64,000 nt of DNA from Knoxdaviesia capensis (GCA_001510575.1 LNGK01000006.1:2165565-2229564); one strand, 5' to 3'; shown: positions 31,511 to 46,339, numbered from the stretch's first letter. Notes: generated from the sequence alone by a model not told the origin. Translations and numbers: made by a program.

Positions 31511-32650
31511 GGCGGAGATGGATGCTGGGGGGGAAGAATTAGACAGACGGTGAAGCCTGAGAGATGAGAGAGAAGAGATGGGGGGATTAGGAAGACGTTA
31601 CACGGTGAATCACTTTGGATTTCCCGCTGATAGCCTGGTGTAGAGATGATTTATGGAAATCATTTAGAGACGTGGGGAGGCAAGTGATCTGAGTAGACGC
31701 CGAAGTTACTGACGATGCAAGGAGGGAAAAGGCGAACTATGCATCAGAGGACACAAAATCCGGAGATACTAAGAATCTTCCGAAAGGGGAGAAATGGAAG
31801 TCTGGAACATGCACAGAGGAGAGAGAGAGAGAGAGAAAAGTGGACAGTGGCGGATCAAGAGAAGAAGCTGAGAGCATCAGGAGCTAACGAGATTAAAAGC
31901 CGGGAGGGGAAGCTAGAAAAATGGCGGTAGCCAACAGAGAGATTGAGGTGCAATAGAAATCTGAGATGTGCGGGTTCGTCACAGGAGAGTATGTAGCAAA
32001 AAGATTTTGGGGCAAACAAAGTGGTGAGAAGACGAGGCGGGATCGGGGCCGATGCAAGACGAGGGAGGAAAAAAAAAAAAAAAAAAAAAGAAGAAGAAAA
32101 AAAGGAAGAATCAGGAGGAACAATCATAGGCGACCAGAAAAGATGAATGGGGGGGAGAGACCTTATCGAGTTTCCGCGAAACGGGTCAAGTGCAAGGGAA
32201 AAACAAGGCCCAGCATCCACATCAAAATCGGGGCGCTATCCTGGCATCCCGGGGTGGGAAAGAGCGAAAAATCGGCCAAGACCCCTCCAAAAAATAAAAC
32301 GGAAGGAAGGCGAAAAAAGGGGGGGGGGAATGTCGCAGTGAGCGAGGAAGGAGCAATCGATGGACTGGATACGCGATTCTAACGAGCCGATGAGACGCAC
32401 ATACGCAGAGACAAAAATGGGGAGAGAAGACGGAACAGAGAGAGAGAGGGGGAAGGAAGAGAAAGAAGAAAGAGAGAGAGAGAGAGAGAGGCACACGGAG
32501 TTGGTGAACTAGCAAAAGGAGAAGAGAAAGAGAGACAACAAACGCAAATCAAAAAGAACCATTCCAAAAAGGGAGGGAACAGGGGCTAACCACAAAACCA
32601 GAACGCTCCAAAAGGACGAAATAGGCCGTTCCAGCTTCTCTGGACAACTC
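31511..32650 (-). promoter_or_regulatory. Upstream/leader region of the hydrolase gene
   Basis: The + strand is purine-rich throughout (pyrimidine-rich on the coding strand), with GA tracts near 31815-31836 and 32471-32490 and a long A run near 32070-32089. It mirrors the leaders of the other minus-strand genes. No ORF of note is seen. Confidence 0.5.
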
Positions 32651-35600
32651 TTTTTTTATTTTTTTGGTCGCAACCAGTCCGGCAAAATTACGTCCTCAAG
32701 AGGTGCACGAGCAGCAGCGTTTTGCTGTAAGAGTGACACATACACGCACATCCAACAAGGCAAGCATTAGGCCAGACCCGGGCCTAGAACCAACCCACCA
32801 GCAACGTTTTTGCCAAGGAGGGGGAAGGGGACCCGCTTTGTGGTGCAGGCTGGAACTGGAAGTTGTTACGGCGTGGGAGGGATGTACCTGTTGCGGCGAA
32901 AATCTAGGGAACGGCTTCCTTCAACTGCCCGGGCCCAGGCAGTTTAAGCGGGCAGCCACAAAAAAGCCAGAAAAAAAAAGTCCGTGAGGGCGCAAGCAAC
33001 CACCACAACAAAGCCTTGTCCAGGGCCCAGACCAGCCAGACGTGCGGGTTTATTTGGGGGTTCACTTTTTTTCTCGTTCGCGCCAGTTGCGCCGGCCAGG
33101 TGTCTGCACCTGCGAACGGATGGAGCGGCACACAGCACACACACATTCGCTTCTCGACCCTTTTTGCTGCACACGGCGGATTTGCACTAAAAATCTTCAA
33201 CTGGCAGGAATGCAGTCCGGTGACTGGCGGTGGCTCCTGCCTGTTTTCCCCGGAGAGCCGCTGAAAAAAGGCAAGTCGTCGGCGAGGGAAGGCACGCTAC
33301 CCTCGCACTTTCCGTATAACAGACATCGCATCGCAGCAGAAAAAAGGCCGCAAGTATCACGAGTCCAGTGAGTCGCCGTGTTTTCCTTTCTTCCCTTCTT
33401 TTCCTTTTTCCTTTTTTTTTTTTTTTTAAATTTTCCTTTTTTTTTTTTGGCTTTTTAATTTCTCTCAGATCCCCCCAATCCGAGGAAATCTAGCCCTCTC
33501 CCTCGATTTTCGGAGCAAAAGGAGTAAAAGCGAACAAGATTTGAAACATTCCTAAATGGGCGGGGGGATAAATTACAGTTCCCTGGTCTTCTGTCCCTTT
33601 CTCTTCCATCTCCCTGTTTCTTTTGGTGGGACATCTTACAGGTTTCCAAACAGTCAAACAACCCAAAATGGGACGAAAAAATTTCAGCCCGCGGTGGTCT
33701 AGAACACCCCCAAGAATTTGGTATGATCTGCCTCTCCGCTGGAACCATGAACAAGAAAAGGAAGAGGTTGCCTTCGCTGCCATCGCCCAGACGGCTCCAA
33801 AATTGGCGCGCATCCGGGGTAGGGGGTGGCCGGTTTTCTTTCTCTTCTTTTCTTTGTGGTTTTTTTCTTTGTGGGGGGGGGTTTTTTTTTTCTTTTTTTG
33901 TCTGTGAGTTGTTTCAACCCCAAAAAATCTTGCCGGTTTATGGTGAGGGATGTCAGTGCTACAGGACCGAACAGTATCTGCTTCTTTTCGGGACGTCCAG
34001 CTGGGAGTATCCAAACCACCACCACGATAATCACTAAAAGCCGTCCCCGACATAAGGGCCGCATATCCCGTGTGACCTTGGGCTGGCACCCCACAGAAAT
34101 CGCGAAGTCGGCATGCATGCTTGCACTGGTTGTCGCAAAAAAGGAACTGATCCACGAGCCTGGACTCCGATGGCCTGAGGGTGAATGTTCCTCCTGAACG
34201 GTCTAGATCGCCGGCGAACTACTATGCACACCTACCCTTCCTAAAAAATAAAAAAAGATACCCCGGATGCATTAGACCTTGGCTCTTCTTCCAAATCAAC
34301 GCACGACACGACGATCAATTTGGGGGCGTTAATGTCTAGGCCCTGCGCCGGAAAGGAAACGCCACCGAACCCTAGACTGGAATCCTGGAGACGAAGAGCT
34401 GTCAGAAAAAGAGGAACGAGATCGTCTTGGGGCCAAAAAACAAGTTCGTTCTTGTCTGGCCGTTGGTTGTCACTTGCCACATCACACCTCATTTTTCACC
34501 TTAGGTGTGACTACCTACCTCACCTTGCTTTCAACCCAAGTGTGCAGACGCCCCCCACCGCTCTTTCGTTTGGATGGGAAGGGAGGTCGGTTGTTTGGCA
34601 ATCTACCCGGGGAAAAGAAAGGGTTGGGTGTGTTTGTGTTGCCACGTCGTTTGCTCGTTGTTGTCCACGCCAGTGCCAGTCAAACCTCGGGAGCAAACGA
34701 CGGGGAAGTGGGCGGTTGTGTGCCTGGACTCCCGCAGATAGTCAAGTGACACGTCTTGTCTTCCGGTTTGCTGCCAGTTGGAACTTGCTGTGCGTGCTAC
34801 TCGTCCCGTTTGTTGCCCTGTTTGCTCTCGGGTTGTATTGTCGGTTGGTGTCCATCTCAATCTTCGAGCAATTCCAGACCTTTTGTTTGTCCATGACAGC
34901 TAACTGAAATGTCTCTGCAGTATCATCATCTGGAGATTCCCATGCGTCACCACTGGCCCACCACTGGCCATCATCAAGGATCAGTGGTGATTCCACCTTG
35001 GTGTGGTGACTCCGCGCCCTCCGTGTCGTAAATGGACAAGAGCTGAAGGATGTCCCGTCGTTCTGGCCCTCCAAGAAAAGTCAAGCCCCGTCCACTTGCC
35101 ATGCATACATGTGGTCTGGACCATATGGTCTGGACCTTTCCATCCAGCCAGGACTCGGCCTGGACCGGGAGACCCACGGCTCTCGCACATCGTTAAACGG
35201 TGTCCGCTGGCCGGTCTCGGTGCCGTCCGGTGCCTATCTTCACATCCAGATGGTTCCAGAAGGCCCCAACCGCAGTATCGCGGCCTCAACCTCGTTCTCT
35301 GGCCAATGATAGCGTGGAACGAGGTGATATCTGGCCCTTTGTTCACACTCATACCAGGAGATCAAAAGTCTCCTCGGAGATTGCATGAAGCAGCTGCATC
35401 CCCGGCTGATTGCAAAGCAATCACCTCTGCGTGCCTCGGTATGGATACGTGTTCGACGTGGATGCATGCGAGCGGGCGTCTGGTGTTGTCCGCTGGGGGT
35501 TTTTCTTTTCTAGTTCTCTCGACACTCGACGCTGGAGTCTGCCAAGGCCGTGCAGAACGCCCGTAGAAGAACGACCCCCAGAGGGTGATGGGCGGCCTCA

Positions 35601-37609
35601 GAAGATGCCGACGAATAGGGCAGTCGGTGCCGTATAGAAAGATGTGGCGTATGCAAGAGCCTATCGTGGGGGACCCCGCGAATCTCCCATGCTCCGCGTG
35701 AACACATCGCACAGGCACCGGCCAGGAACACGCTCTCGCAGAAAGTGTGTTTTCTATCCAGGGACACTCAGCTATTCCCGCCAGCCTGAGGCCGGTACTT
35801 TGCTGGTCTTTTCAACAACACCTCTCTCTCCGACTTCCACTTTCAAAAACTCCGGGCAATATCGGAACCCCCCTCGCAAGGCGGCCCGTCCAGAACTGTC
35901 TCCCCGAAGATGCCGAGATGCAGCTCTCTCTGCCTTGCAACAGGCAACAGGTCGAGACCGGTCGACAGTCACAACAGCGTCGGCGTCGAGAGCACAACGA
36001 GAAGGTCTAGACCTGTATGGACTCGACGATATCCAAGCTCTCTATCTTTTGGGTGGTGAGTCGAGACCGGTCGATGCAACACCTGCATAGGTTCCACCTT
36101 TTTTTTTCGTTCACTGCAGCGAATGTGGCAGGATGTGCGGGATGACATAGGACACTGCATGGGGTGGTTTTCCTCCGGGTGGGGAGAGAGGGAGGGTTGG
36201 TGGACAACGAGGATACCAGGGCATTCCGCCCACATGACTGTATCTTCTGCAGTGCAGGGGAGAGAGAAGGAGGTCAGAACCGGACAGATTGGAAAGTGGA
36301 AATCCCCCCGCCCTCACAAGACAATTCGCCCCCCGCCGCATCCTTTCCGGGTTCCGCGGCGGCGTTGTGGATGTGTGTTTGTACGGGGCCGCTCAGCATC
36401 GTGGGCGCTCGGATGCGGTGAGCAGAAAACCTCACCAGAGATCGGATGGCGGGGTGGAGTTTCTCTATGCGTCCAAGTGTGTAGAAATCGCAGAATCCCC
36501 GATTTGTGCGTAGCTTTGCATCGGCAGACACTTTTTGTTTCTTTTCGTCGGATGTGGGATTGCAAGTTTGGGATTTTCTTTTCTGTTTGTTTGCTTCTCT
36601 GGGATCAAAACGGGCTAGACCGGGCCTTGTCCGCACGTCAGCCCAGGGTTATAAAAAAGAAGAAAAAAACCAACGGCGATCGCCCCCTCCAATATTCACC
36701 TTTTAGTTTCATGTCTGTGACATGCTGGAGCATGCAAATCCACTCGCCCGCCTGTAGCAAAGGCCCAGACCGCTCCACAAACCACCAGAAAAATACCCAA
36801 CAAAGCCATGCGGTCGCATGTAGCAGACAAAAAAAGGAAAGCCATGATATCAGACGCGAGGACGCCTTACACTCAGGATTCTGCCACCAGGCATCCTGTG
36901 TGCAAACGTGCAGCGCCGATCGAGGCGATGCGGGAAGGACGAGAAAGCCACACCGCTTCTTCGGCGGCCCAGATGTGCCAAGACGACAAGCAGGTGTCGT
37001 CACGCAAACAAAGGAATAGGGCGACGGGAAGAGCAAATCGGGTTTAGTCGCGGGTTTAACCAAGCCGCATACTCAAAAAAAGAACGGCGCGCGCGCGCTG
37101 ATAGGGGGGGCCGGAGCACGCCTCAACCGCGCAAATGTGGAAGAAAGAGGCCCCGTCCGTCCATTCTCCGCCGGCTGTGGATGGAACACACGGGAAGCAG
37201 GAAGTGCGCAGCAGCTAGCACACTTGGAACAGCCAATGCACAATGAACAAAGAGAAAAAAACGGCATTTGGCGTATCCGCAGCGTCACTAGATAGAACAT
37301 GCAGGCTGTATGCATGGTAAGAATGCGAGATCTTTTTTTTGGGNGGGGGGGGGGGGGGGCCTGCACTCTGCTTCGTGATAAGTCTTGGATACGAGTGAAG
37401 CCAACCGGCTGCTGCGACTTCGCTCCGCCAAGGCCACTCCCACACGTCAAAGGTGTGTGTGCGGGCATAGAGGCTCTGAATGTCGCCAGCAAAGCCGGGA
37501 AGTCCGATTGAAGGGGGTGAGGTGAAATACCGAGGGGCCGTTGCCAGCCGAACGACGACGGGCCAACGCATCTAATCGGGCTTGAAATCGCAAAAAAACA
37601 ACCCCCCCC
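32651..37609. other. Gene-poor region, left of assembly gap
   Basis: No gene is supported. T runs occupy about 33410-33450 and 33845-33900. Open frames up to 298 codons exist (36123-37019) but translate to Trp/Cys/Arg/Lys-rich sequence without domains and cross homopolymers. A mixed G run with an ambiguous base lies at 37341-37359. The sequence could hold decayed repeats that I cannot recognise by eye. Confidence 0.5.
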
Positions 37610-37656
37610 NNNNNNNNNNNNNNNNNNNNNNNNNNNNNNNNNNNNNNNNNNNNNNN
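37610..37656. other. Assembly gap flanked by poly-C
   Basis: Forty-seven N bases are bordered by eight C on the left and nine C on the right, so the gap probably marks a poly-C tract that could not be sequenced through. A separate single N is at 37344 inside a poly-G run. Confidence 0.97.
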
Positions 37657-38985
37657 CCCCCCCCCAATGGTTTTCTTTGACGACCTTCGCCTACTTGAAG
37701 GGCTGGGCTACATTGGGGAGGTTGACGCGGCGGCCGAAAACCCATGACTTGCAGACGATGCCCAAGTGTGGATTCGCATACCGCTGAGAGATAGCCCTAT
37801 TGGCGATACACACGGCCACGTCTGTACTGCGATCTGGGACTCGCAGAGATAAGAGGTGAGGATATTGTGGTCACATGGATATAACGTACAGCACACCGTA
37901 GGAATCGATGCTCCCGTCACCTGACAACGAGCGCACAGGCGGATCTGCCAACTACGTCACGTCGATGGCCGGATTCGGAGGGCTGGCCGTTCCTATCTCT
38001 TCCGCTGGCCTCATCGGCGAGAGACACTGGCATAAACAGCAGAATGGTGAGGCTGGCGGGGAAAAACTGGGTGGAAGTCGGGTGGTCTCATGACCCCGCG
38101 GCCGCCGCCGAGCCAGGCGTTTTCGCACAAGTCAAGATGGGACGGTTAAACGGGTGAACGAGGCGTTGAGAGGGGGGGTATTGGGTTCTTTGGGCAACAA
38201 TTGAGCAGGGCAACAAAAATGACAGGATGGGTTGAGGATGAAAATAAGGGGGAAGCAGATGAGGCAAACAGCACGCACGTTGGGATCGATCGTGGAAGGA
38301 TGGAACCAACGAAAGCAACTCAGATGAGAGAGGGGACAAATTTGTCAGGCTAGGAAGAAAAAGGGATACCGGGAACGCAATGCGGTGCATGGCCGGGCGT
38401 GGGAACAGATCAGCGTTACAACCGTAGGATGATGCAGTGGAATTAGAGATTTGGTGGTCGGGTTGGTTATCTGTCTATCTATCACTATCGGTCTGTCTCG
38501 CTTGGTCCTGTCCGCGCCACAATAAAGAAGCCTTCTAGAACAAAAGACCGCCAGCAAGCTACAACTAGCCCATTGTCGACTTCGAGTAACAGGCGCGCCA
38601 GTGGGTTTTTGCACTCCGCACAACGCTGCTCGGATCTATAGCACTTGACACTCTTTAAGGCGGCGTTTCTGGCGTCAGCCGGTGTGCACTTGATTTCCCA
38701 AATCGGCGTTAGAACAGCGTGCCCGCCGGGAAGACTGATAGCATTGCGGTATCGTCGGACAAGCCAAGGAAGTCAGCGAGGGAGGAGTGGGGGGTCTCTG
38801 TAAATTAAGTGATACCTCAGCCCGCAAGAAGCCCCAAAGTGCAGTTCGATGCTTCCATAGGGCTGGTCGGGCCATGTTTTCCTTTCCGAGATGGGCCGCG
38901 TTCTGGTCTTGCAAAAAGAATAAAAAATAAAAAATTTAAAGAAAAAAAGGAAAACAAGGAAAAAGAAAAAGGAAAGAAAAAACAA

Positions 38986-39013
38986 CCCCCCCCCCCCCCC
39001 CCCCCCCCCCCCC
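38986..39013. repeat. Poly-C run (28 C)
   Basis: Twenty-eight consecutive C follow an A-rich tract (about 38917-38985), making a sharp purine-to-C junction. Confidence 0.95.
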
Positions 39014-42000
39014 GCTCCCCCGAGTGCAACGTCGACAGCCCGCATCGGCCGGCGACCGACCGGGAGGGAGGTTGTTCTTGGAATCCGTCGTGGCGGCGAG
39101 CGTCGGCCTGCGTTCTTGCTCAAGATGTGGCACCAGCGTGAGATAACATTACGTTCATCTTGGATGAACCACGCTCACGATTTGCTTCACTGACCCCTCC
39201 GATGCAGCCGAGAACGAGCAGAGACGATAAGATAGGCACACGTTCGAGAGCACTGCATAGGCGATGGGCAACTGGGTCCGTTCGAATAGGGATCGCAACA
39301 CCGTGGCCCAGCTCGAGCGCTGTGGCACAGCAGCCACGCACACACACACACACACATGTTGCCCATTGCACACCTGGTGAGAAGTGAATGTCGTATGGCA
39401 CATGCACAACGGCTTATCTTCGTCCCTTCGTATTCGTGTGGCTGGAGGTTCACAATAGGCTAAGGCGACGGGAGGAAGAACCCACGGTCTCAACAAACAA
39501 GCGCGAGCCGTTAGGACAGAAATCGACTGGTCAGATAGGCTCGCGCTATTCCGGATGCCTGCCCAGCTTAGCTCCAGCAGGCGGGCTTTCTTCATATCTA
39601 CTGTAATACAAACATGTGTGCGAGCTAGACAAGGCCAGGGGGGAAGGGGATCTATCTGGCGGGTCATTGGCCGACCGCACCGTGGTCTCCCGCGCCGTCG
39701 TCCCCTGATATCGACAGGGATTGCCGGAGGAAAATCGCTCCTGGCAGGTAACAACTATAAAATATGGGCTTATAGCCAAGTAACCTTTCCGATAGGGCTC
39801 GATAGCAAAACCAGAAAGAAAAGAAATTCGTTAAACTCCCCCAAACCCAGCCGGCCGGGGAGCTGGCGAATAGCATCGGCCGGGTCGCCGGAGTAGGTTT
39901 CCTTCTCGCTTTGCATTGCCAGACTCAGACGCCAGCCGTCGTCTTATGTGCGGAACGCCCGGAAAAAGGCTGTACGAGCAGGCCAATGCCGGCCGGAGCT
40001 CGACTGGGTGTAGTCCAACGTTTAGGAGATGCGACTCTGACATGTAGTGTGGTATATGTGATACCAGCAATTAACCCCTCAGGGCCTAGAGTTTCTTGTG
40101 CATCATTTTTTCGTGTTCACTCATCCATGCATACGTGTGATAATGGGTCTTTTTCTTTTCAGATGGAAGCACAGACTGCTCTCGGCCAGCACACCCCAAC
40201 CGACCCCCGAATAATTTCCCTTGCCGTGTCCTGCCAGCCGCAGTACAACTACTTCTTATAAGGAGGACCTCCGACAACTGCGCAAGTCCGGCACTTAGCC
40301 CCGGCAGCAGGCGCACCCGGGCCGAGAGGTGGGGGGAGGAAGGCCTAGATTACACATACATGCACTACCTCGGGAGTTTTTTGCTATTGAATAGAAAATT
40401 AAGAACCCTCCAAGCTTTTTTCCCGTGAGCGGGCATCTTGGGAGACGAGAGCAAGGGCGAGGATGTGCGAACATGGGAAGTTGGGAACCACGGGAGGAAA
40501 TCAGCGGTAGCAAGGCTCAACAGGCTGAAGCAAAACACGAGAGGAAATGAAAGAAATCACCATCAGCCGATTAAGGAGAACTTCCCCGCCCGGCTCGGCC
40601 TTGTCCAAAAGCAGCAAGGGACAGGGAGAGCCTCAGTAAACAAGCCTCAGGAAATAAGCGTATGATCCTTGACTGTCAATCGCCGGTGTCTGTGCCACGT
40701 CCAGGAATCTGTAAGGGTTAGGGTTTGCCACGACGATAACGGTCATCCATTCTCCTCGTCCCCCCGTCACGCACCGTCTCTCCTCGCATTGTCCTCTGGC
40801 TCTGTGAATTATCGTCGCGTACCGCGCGAGACAGGCCAAAAATGCCTGTCTGGTGCCAGCGCGCAGCCCTCATGCACGTATCGGTCTGATGAGCTCCCGG
40901 AAGTGTGTTCCGGGGGGTGGCCGATGCCGCGTTATGGTGGAGCAGCAGGCAAGCAGCGCAGGAGGGAAGTTTGCCACCACTCTCTCTCTCTCTCTCTCCT
41001 AAGCCGGAACTACAGAAATGGGATATTTAGGTTTACGACGCATGACATTTCGCCTTGTTTCTTCCCCGGCTGCTATTACCTTATCTTGACGTACGTACGC
41101 GAGAAGAGCACACTGCGGCTCAGGGTTGCAGCCAAACGCCAATTTCGAAAACCAACAAGGCCGCAGACGACACAAAGACCAGCACACACACACACACACA
41201 CACTACATCAACATCCAGAGTCCCCACATTGTGGATATAGAAGGGAGGAAGCGGTGAAGCCTGTCCAACAATATCGTAAGGCGACGAGCTCCTCCTCTGT
41301 TTCTTCTCCCCAAAGCATCGGGGGGGTTTATTTTTATTTTTTATATTTTATTTTATTCTTTTAATTTTCTCTTATTTTCAATTCCCCGGCCTGTCAGCAT
41401 TCCATTTCGAATCGCGCCGGGCAGACAAATGCGGTCGTGGATGATCGTAGGCGTCATGGTACATACATAAGTGCGCAGCTTGCAGGGGTGCGGGCACGCA
41501 CAACACGCGCCGGGGAAGGCGTTCCGGGACCATCCAGATCTCAGACCTCACCCAGCCGGGTCGGCCGGTCGCAAAAGCAAACAAACACAACCCAGCCCTA
41601 CTGTCCGGTCTCTTTTTTGCTGTGGTCCCTCGGCGCATTGGAGTTTCTTTGTCTCCACATCTAAGCCTCATCGTGCACGCGCTCCCGTTTTCCGTGCTCC
41701 TCTATGGTGGAAAGACGAGGGATCCGAACATGAGAGAGGAGGTGCGCACGTGCCACTGCTCTCTCCGCTACTCTGACGACACCAGCGGCTTCACCTCTTT
41801 TTTTTTTTTTTGTGTTCCCCGTCATTCTGGGGGCGTGGTTGTGTCTCGCGGGCTGTGCAGTGGAGGCCACACCTGCTCTCTGTCTCCTCTCTCTCTCTCG
41901 AAGATGGTGTCCTCGATTCCTTCCGGGACACCGGAATCGTATACCCACGCCCCACTGGAGGGGCCGCGGATGCCCAGCTCTCGTAGACATGCCGCACGCG

Positions 42001-44577
42001 TTGCAGGCTCTGACATGGCGAGGCAGACCAGCTGCCGACTTGCAGAGATAGTCAACTCGGGATATATATCTCCACCGTGTAGAGGGGGTGTTGATATGGC
42101 GATGCTCTCGATACCAAGCTCTCTCTCTCACACATACACGCCTTGGCCAGTCAGAACTCGGCCTGATATCTGGGCGTGGTTGGATGGAACGCCAAGCGCG
42201 GAATTCCTCCCGGGAGTGGTGGTGGCCCGGACATCGACATCCGAAATTTCCAATAACACAGGGGCCTCAAACTAACGATGGCACATTGCTCCCGGGGTGT
42301 TTGTATTTTTTTTTCTTTCTTTTTTTGTTTCTTTTTTCTCCGTCTCTTTTTTTTCCTGCCTCGCGGATGCAAGTCTGCCCTTCCGCCACTTGCGACGAAA
42401 CGTGGTGGATTCAATGGGAGAAACGTCTTTGTGAAGGAGTCCTTTTTTTCTTCTTTTTTTTTCTTTCGTGGCGACATTGTGTGTTCAAAGTACCGGCTCG
42501 ACAGTTAGGAATGCACCGGGGATGCACTTCCGGTGTTCCGCCGCTGCGGGGAGAGACAATCAAAGCAGACAGACGACGAACAGGTCAGACAGAAATTCTG
42601 GACTCGATCATCATCGCGAAAACAAACAGCAGCAAGAAACCGGAAAAGAAAAAGTGTAAATTTCCAGTTCTGGTGGCCCTTGGCACATGCAGCCAACCCG
42701 TGCCCACGGTTGCAATCCACGGGTTTGTGTGCAGGCCAAATTCAAACAGAGACACGCGATGAATGCATCCATCCAGTTTGCAGCGCTCAAGGTTGCGTCC
42801 AGTGCTGCAAGGCCTCTTTCCGCGGATGCCATTGGCTGCGTGGTGGTTTTCTGCTAGGCCTCGTCGGGGTTACATTCTTCTCGCGGGAGTGGGTGGTACT
42901 CAGCGGCAGACCTTGGGATCTTCGTGAAACCACATCGATGTGTGTAGGGTTTCGGCGTGCAGAAAAGGCAGAAGAGATCGAGGTGGTTTGCTGCTCGAAG
43001 CACGCTACATTCCGGGCTATGCTGCAGTGTATGCTTTTCCGGTGCGCGGGTCACACAGCAGCTTATCGAAGCCGTGATAGCTCGAGAGTGCCCGTCCGGG
43101 TTTGGTATGATTGGACCTTGGAAATGCCGGTGGTATGGACCCGCTCTCTCGGCTTTCCCGCGGCGCAGTCGGAAAGTTGGGGTTGTATGTATGAATAAAT
43201 CCAATCTTCATTGTCTGCTTGAACATGATACATCATTAGTTGAACAAGCAAGCGTCCAAAATACAATGATTTCTCTGCGGCTTGTTGTAAAAGAAATTAA
43301 AAGGATTTGGAAACGGGTGCATCCTCTCGTTTTCGGGATATCCATACTGCATCCAGCTCCTTAGGGAAATAGGACTTATCACTACGCATCATCGCAGGCA
43401 AAGCACTACACCGTGGATGTGAATGTGACATTCTCATGCACACCCGTACGAACCAGCGCGACTGGTGAAACCCCCGGCCTTCACCGAATATTTTTCTGTG
43501 ACAGCCTTTGCAAGGTTGCAGTGCCTGCACAGTACCTGCATGTTGCTGGATACGTGGCCGAGCAAGATTGTACTGTTCAGCCCTTACCCCCCCCCTCCTC
43601 CACCACCCCCTTTCTTCGCATGTACTGTACAATGTACAGGAAAAGATTTTCCCTGCTATCTACATCTGGCCCTGGCCTGGCCGTGTACGCAAAACGCCGA
43701 GTCGAGCGGTCACTATGACGACTAGATTCTGGGCGGGCAGCATGTTGCAGATAAGCTACCGAACGCCGCGGTGGATGGGTGAAACCTGACAGTCGCTTGA
43801 GCACAACAGTGACCAGTCATATGGGATGCTGACGATCGTCTCCCCAACCGGCCGAACTGATGCAAGGTATGACCGTTCTGGTAGGATGCAGCCTGATAGT
43901 GCCGCGACTCGACCCCCAGTAGTAAGACAAGACGTAAGAGAAGAAGGATCTCGCTTGGAACGACCTGGAATGAACTCCTGAGTCGCTAGCGTTGGCGACT
44001 GATGCGTAATCCGATTAGTTACACCTATCTTCCCGTGCCCGAGAAAGTGAGAGCCTCGTCGCCTCGTCCACGCTGCGAGGCGCACCGGAAAGAAAGAAGG
44101 AGAGTGAGCATGTACCAAGAACAGACATGCATGATATATAAGCCAGACACCCTACTATATAGTACGCGCGACTGGCAATCAAGTTAGTGCACGGCGCGGA
44201 GCAGGGGAAATACAGGTTTGCACGGGATGATAAGAAGCTTGGGCTGTTCAACGTTAGCTCTAACGAGGTGTAGAAACTCCTGTGTGAGCCACCAGAGAAA
44301 AAAAAAAGTGCACACAGCCACCGGACAGCAACTGGAAGATGCGCTGTGTCGGTAAGCGTATCCATTGGCTGCAGCGGAGGATTTGCTCGAAAAGAGAATG
44401 AAGTGGTTGGCGGTGGAAGTGCACGAGCAAGTAAAAAAACAACAAAAAAAGAGAAAAAAGGCAATCGAGTGCACAGTTTGTCTGATTTGCGTGTGGCTGC
44501 AGCTATCCGACGAGAGAAGGTGGGATCCGATACATTGAGCGTGGGGGGAGACAGCTGATAAGAGAGCGTTGAGCACA

Positions 44578-44580
<3 letters not shown>

Positions 44581-44628
<48 letters not shown>

Positions 44629-44629
44629 A
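44581..44629. repeat. (GA)n microsatellite
   Basis: About 24 GA units with one AA interruption, in the gene-poor region. Confidence 0.95.
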
Positions 44630-46319
44630 CATCACAGCAGAGGCAACCGTATCAGAGGACTGTCCGCACGCCCGCCATGTTCTCACGGGCGGGCTGACCA
44701 TGGCCCTCCCCCCCCCTTTTTCTTTTCTCTCCCCCAAAATTCAAGTGGCACATACCGTATTTTTGATAGAGACTCGGGAGGGAAACGAACACCAAGTGAT
44801 GGATTTGGTGTCTGCGCTATTTTAGCTTGGGGTGCGGAGCCGGCGTCAGACATCAACAGGTTTAGTTTATCCTTTTTGACTCCTCCTTTTTTTTTTTTGC
44901 CTTCTTTAATCTAGGGAGTGTTTTCTTTTGTGGCCCTATGTGTCAATTTGGTTAGCCGGCGCTACCAGACTGCCGGGTCCCGCTGCGCTGCCATGAACTT
45001 CCTCGTCTCCCTCCTTTGATTTATGGTAGCTACCACTTGATCATATGGCCCCGGCCCAGAAGTCTCACATTAATTCCACTTTGACTGGAACCTTCTGCGT
45101 TCGTCACTGAAGCGGTGAGTGAATTGGTTTTTCTCTCGACTCTGTTTGAAAAAACAGGAAGAAATCCTCCGCCTAAAGCTTATGGACAAAAAGAGTAACG
45201 GCCTCTCAGCTTGAGATCTAAAGGTCTTAGCGATGAGAAGAAGTTTTTTTACTAAAAAATGACATCTTGAAGTGAAAGATGTATAGGACAAAAGTAATTA
45301 ACAACCGGACCTACATACTCCCAAAAGTAAATTAGTCGAGAATACGAAGGCGTTAATGAGCTGACAATCATAAAGGAACTCGGCAAATTTACTACGTAAC
45401 TTCAGAACTAATATCGAGTAAAAAGGAAGAAGCGTGAAAATGATGTTGCACGACTGTTTAATGAAAACACAGCACTTTGCATAAAGATTGAAACCCAAGT
45501 ATTGAGTGTGATGTCTGCCCGGTGCCGGCTGGTTAACAGATATAACTAAACTTCTTTTGGGGAAGTTTGGTATTGACGAAACCCCAAAAAACACAAGCCA
45601 GCGTGTACTTGTCCTTGCTCCCAAGAGGCTGGTACCACCCCGGCCGGGTGAACTCGAACGCCCAAAAGGACGTCAATCTGTCGGAAGTGACACGTTCTTT
45701 AATTTGGGACACCAGGTGTCTGTAATATTTGACAAAAAAGCGAGAGAATAGGGTGAAAAGATTTTTTTCTGGCCAAAGGCCCCCCTCCCCCCCTTCCTGC
45801 TGCATCTCGACTGATAGGAATCAACAAACGATGAGCAACTGAAGTCATCAGAATGGCAGAGGATCCCTGATCCTGGTCGCGCTCCTCATCTCTGGGCGGG
45901 CCGGGCCAGGTCGGACTTGAAAACTTGGGAAAACCTCGTTTTCAAGGGTGTGTGTGCATATTTGACCAGCCATATCATGGATGGGTTTCACGTTCGATAG
46001 TACTTGTGTGGAGACAATGCCTACCCTCATCAAAGCGGGCGTTTTTCAGACCCGTTCTAGGAAACCTGCGCCGGGCCTAGTCCGCGGAGAGAGAGATAGA
46101 GAAGAGAGGAGGGAACAACCACCCCGTTGGATCGTTCGTATCTGTAAAGACTGGTTTTGTCCACTTCATGGGAGTACATTCCGCGAGGGCCAATGTCGCG
46201 GTTGCTGGCTTGAAAGGAGATGACGGTTCTTTGCTTCTTTTTCTTTTGCAATGAGCCGCGAGTAGCCGGGACTTGACTAATTCTACGAACAAAGACAAGG
46301 ACAACGAGCCCAAGAAAGG

Positions 46320-46339
46320 TATATATATATATATATATT
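46320..46339. repeat. (TA)10 microsatellite
   Basis: Ten perfect TA units lie in the gene-poor region. Confidence 0.95.

Noticed and set aside
36123..37019. 298-codon open frame on the + strand
   Set aside because: No domain, Trp/Cys/Arg-rich composition, passes through A runs, and no similar codon use to the real genes of the window.
37668..37748. Short frame starting MVFFDDLRLLEG just right of the gap
   Set aside because: Only 26 codons before a stop, no splice site that clearly continues it, and adjacent to poly-C and N; too little to call.
40669..41364. 231-codon open frame on the + strand
   Set aside because: Contains translated CT and CA microsatellites and ends in a T-rich Phe/Tyr run.
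44581..44629. Regular short repeats that might suggest a CRISPR-like array
   Set aside because: It is a plain GA microsatellite without spacers, in a eukaryotic sequence.
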